Source: Candidatus Epulonipiscium sp. (GTDB lineage: Bacteria > Bacillota_A > Clostridia > Lachnospirales > Cellulosilyticaceae). From it: a stretch of 6,058 nt of DNA. The DNA lies in contig DUUM01000256.1 in assembly GCA_012841565.1 (NCBI GenBank), positions 1 through 6,058 on the forward strand. Direction: 5' to 3'. The position numbers were made by a program, and so were the translations under genes. Under the pieces are notes generated by a model. It saw only the letters and a program-made list of their open reading frames with translations, had not been told where the DNA came from and ran no database searches. This document shows, piece after piece, positions 5,795 to 6,058 of this stretch. Position 1 is the stretch's first letter. Each line of letters begins with the position of its first letter.

Positions 5795-5832
5795 AATGGC
5801 GTAGCAACCTAAAAAAGTTGTTGCGCCATTTT
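5795..5832 (+). terminator. Strong hairpin, weak terminator or repeat end
   Basis: AATGGCGTAGCAAC (5795-5808) pairs along 14 bp with GTTGTTGCGCCATT (5817-5830), using two G-U wobbles, around CTAAAAAA. Only a short TTTT follows, so termination would be weak. The left arm and loop also occur at the end of repeat A, so it is part of the same mobile repeat. Confidence 0.55.
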
Positions 5833-5839
5833 AGGAAGC

Positions 5840-5883
5840 AAGGCTCTTTACTGCGCAAAATCGCCTAGGGGGACTGTCCCTCA
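5840..5883 (+). repeat. Hairpin repeat, copy D
   Basis: Head GCAAGGCTCTTT and tail CGCCTAGGGGGACTGTCCCT. Outer AGGC (5841-5844) can pair with GCCT (5863-5866). GGGA (5870-5873) pairs with TCCC (5877-5880) around CTG, with an added G-T pair, the same core as copy B. A T-run (5888-5894) follows seven bases later. A further GGGA-GAA-TCCC hairpin lies at 5922-5932. Confidence 0.65.
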
Positions 5884-5954
5884 CCACTTTTTTTCTGCCA
5901 CAAATAATGAAGTCAAATACGGGGAGAATCCCTTAGTGATTACGGCCACTCAAA

Positions 5955-6058
5955 TGTACCACCCCTGCCATCTTATGTACCATCAAAAGACACCTAATGT
6001 ACCACTCAATGACATGTTGTTTACCACCCCTACCTCTTGTATAATTAGTATACACACA
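5955..6058 (+). mobile_element. Left end of an IS21-like element (partial, runs off right edge)
   Basis: Four related repeats, TGTACCAC at 5955, TGTACCAT at 5976, TGTACCAC at 5998 and TTTACCAC at 6020, are spaced 21, 22 and 22 bp apart. Elements of the IS21 family start with TG and carry several such repeats at each end as transposase binding sites, with istA beginning shortly inside. The transposase itself would start beyond the window, so the family is inferred from the end structure only. The outer edge is placed at the first TG, 5955. Confidence 0.55.
6017..6045 (+). promoter_or_regulatory. Promoter reading rightwards, likely for the transposase gene
   Basis: TTGTTT at 6017-6022, 17-base spacer, TATAAT at 6040-6045. 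The fourth end repeat (6020-6027) overlaps the -35 and spacer, so binding of transposase there would compete with RNA polymerase. Confidence 0.65.

Larger units (their letters stand above)
5615..5954. other. Intergenic stretch without a supported gene
   Basis: Apart from hairpin repeats C and D and the 14-bp hairpin described separately, I see nothing convincing. A 40-codon frame at 5682-5804 with a good ribosome site (AGGTGATG, 5671-5678) runs straight through repeat C and is judged unlikely to be a gene. The region lies between an IS4 remnant and the end of another IS. Confidence 0.6.

Noticed and set aside
5682..5804. 40-codon frame with a good ribosome site (MFRKAEAVHLCLGGATPDNS and on)
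   Set aside because: It runs through hairpin repeat C; the same region in repeat A is not open in that frame, and the peptide has no hydrophobic or other recognisable feature.
5955..6027. CRISPR-like array
   Set aside because: The repeated unit is only about 8 bases with 13-14-base gaps, far too short for CRISPR; it fits transposase binding sites at an IS end.

Overview
The window is AT-rich DNA with strong AGGAGG-type ribosome binding sites and consensus TTGACA/TATAAT promoters. These, together with the proteins it resembles (SEC-C protein, lipoprotein with a short Lys-rich signal, IS66, ISLre2, IS4 and IS21-like elements), point to a low-GC Firmicute, most likely a member of the Clostridia. 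No phylogenetic marker is present, so the organism call is an inference.

Layout. 1-127 is the right end of an IS66-family element (last 24 codons of its transposase plus the terminal repeat). It has landed at or next to the start of a zinc-ribbon protein gene of unknown function (161-1279; its reading frame stays open back across the IS boundary). 1280-2160 is a graveyard of small accessory genes. It holds two copies of a ~65-bp imperfect direct repeat (1364-1428 and 2079-2144), which looks like the 3' end of one coding sequence plus the ribosome binding site and start of the next gene. Between the copies lie a decapitated DUF4160 gene (1490-1657) and an overlapping DUF2442 gene (1600-1887) with its own terminator. 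The second repeat copy leads into a two-gene unit: a small acidic protein (2163-2414), possibly an immunity-type protein, and a 248-residue SEC-C zinc-motif protein (2428-3174).

From 3175 on, mobile and repeat debris dominates. There are four copies of a hairpin-forming intergenic repeat (about 3211-3260, 5181-5235, 5690-5735, 5840-5883), the C-terminal third of an ISLre2 transposase (3325-3804), and an internally deleted IS4-type transposase on the minus strand (5240-5614). At the right edge is what looks like the left end of an IS21-like element with four phased ~21-22-bp repeats and a promoter reading out of the window (5955-6058). Between these lies one intact host-like gene with a near-consensus promoter, a 415-residue predicted lipoprotein (3933-5180) of unknown function.

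How it fits together. The picture is an accessory island that gains and loses small cassettes by recombination between short repeats and is broken up by several IS families. The small acidic protein plus SEC-C gene, preceded by repeated coding-tail/RBS segments, resembles the eroded end of a polymorphic-toxin/immunity cassette array. That reading is an inference: no intact toxin gene is visible, and nothing here proves a new working system.
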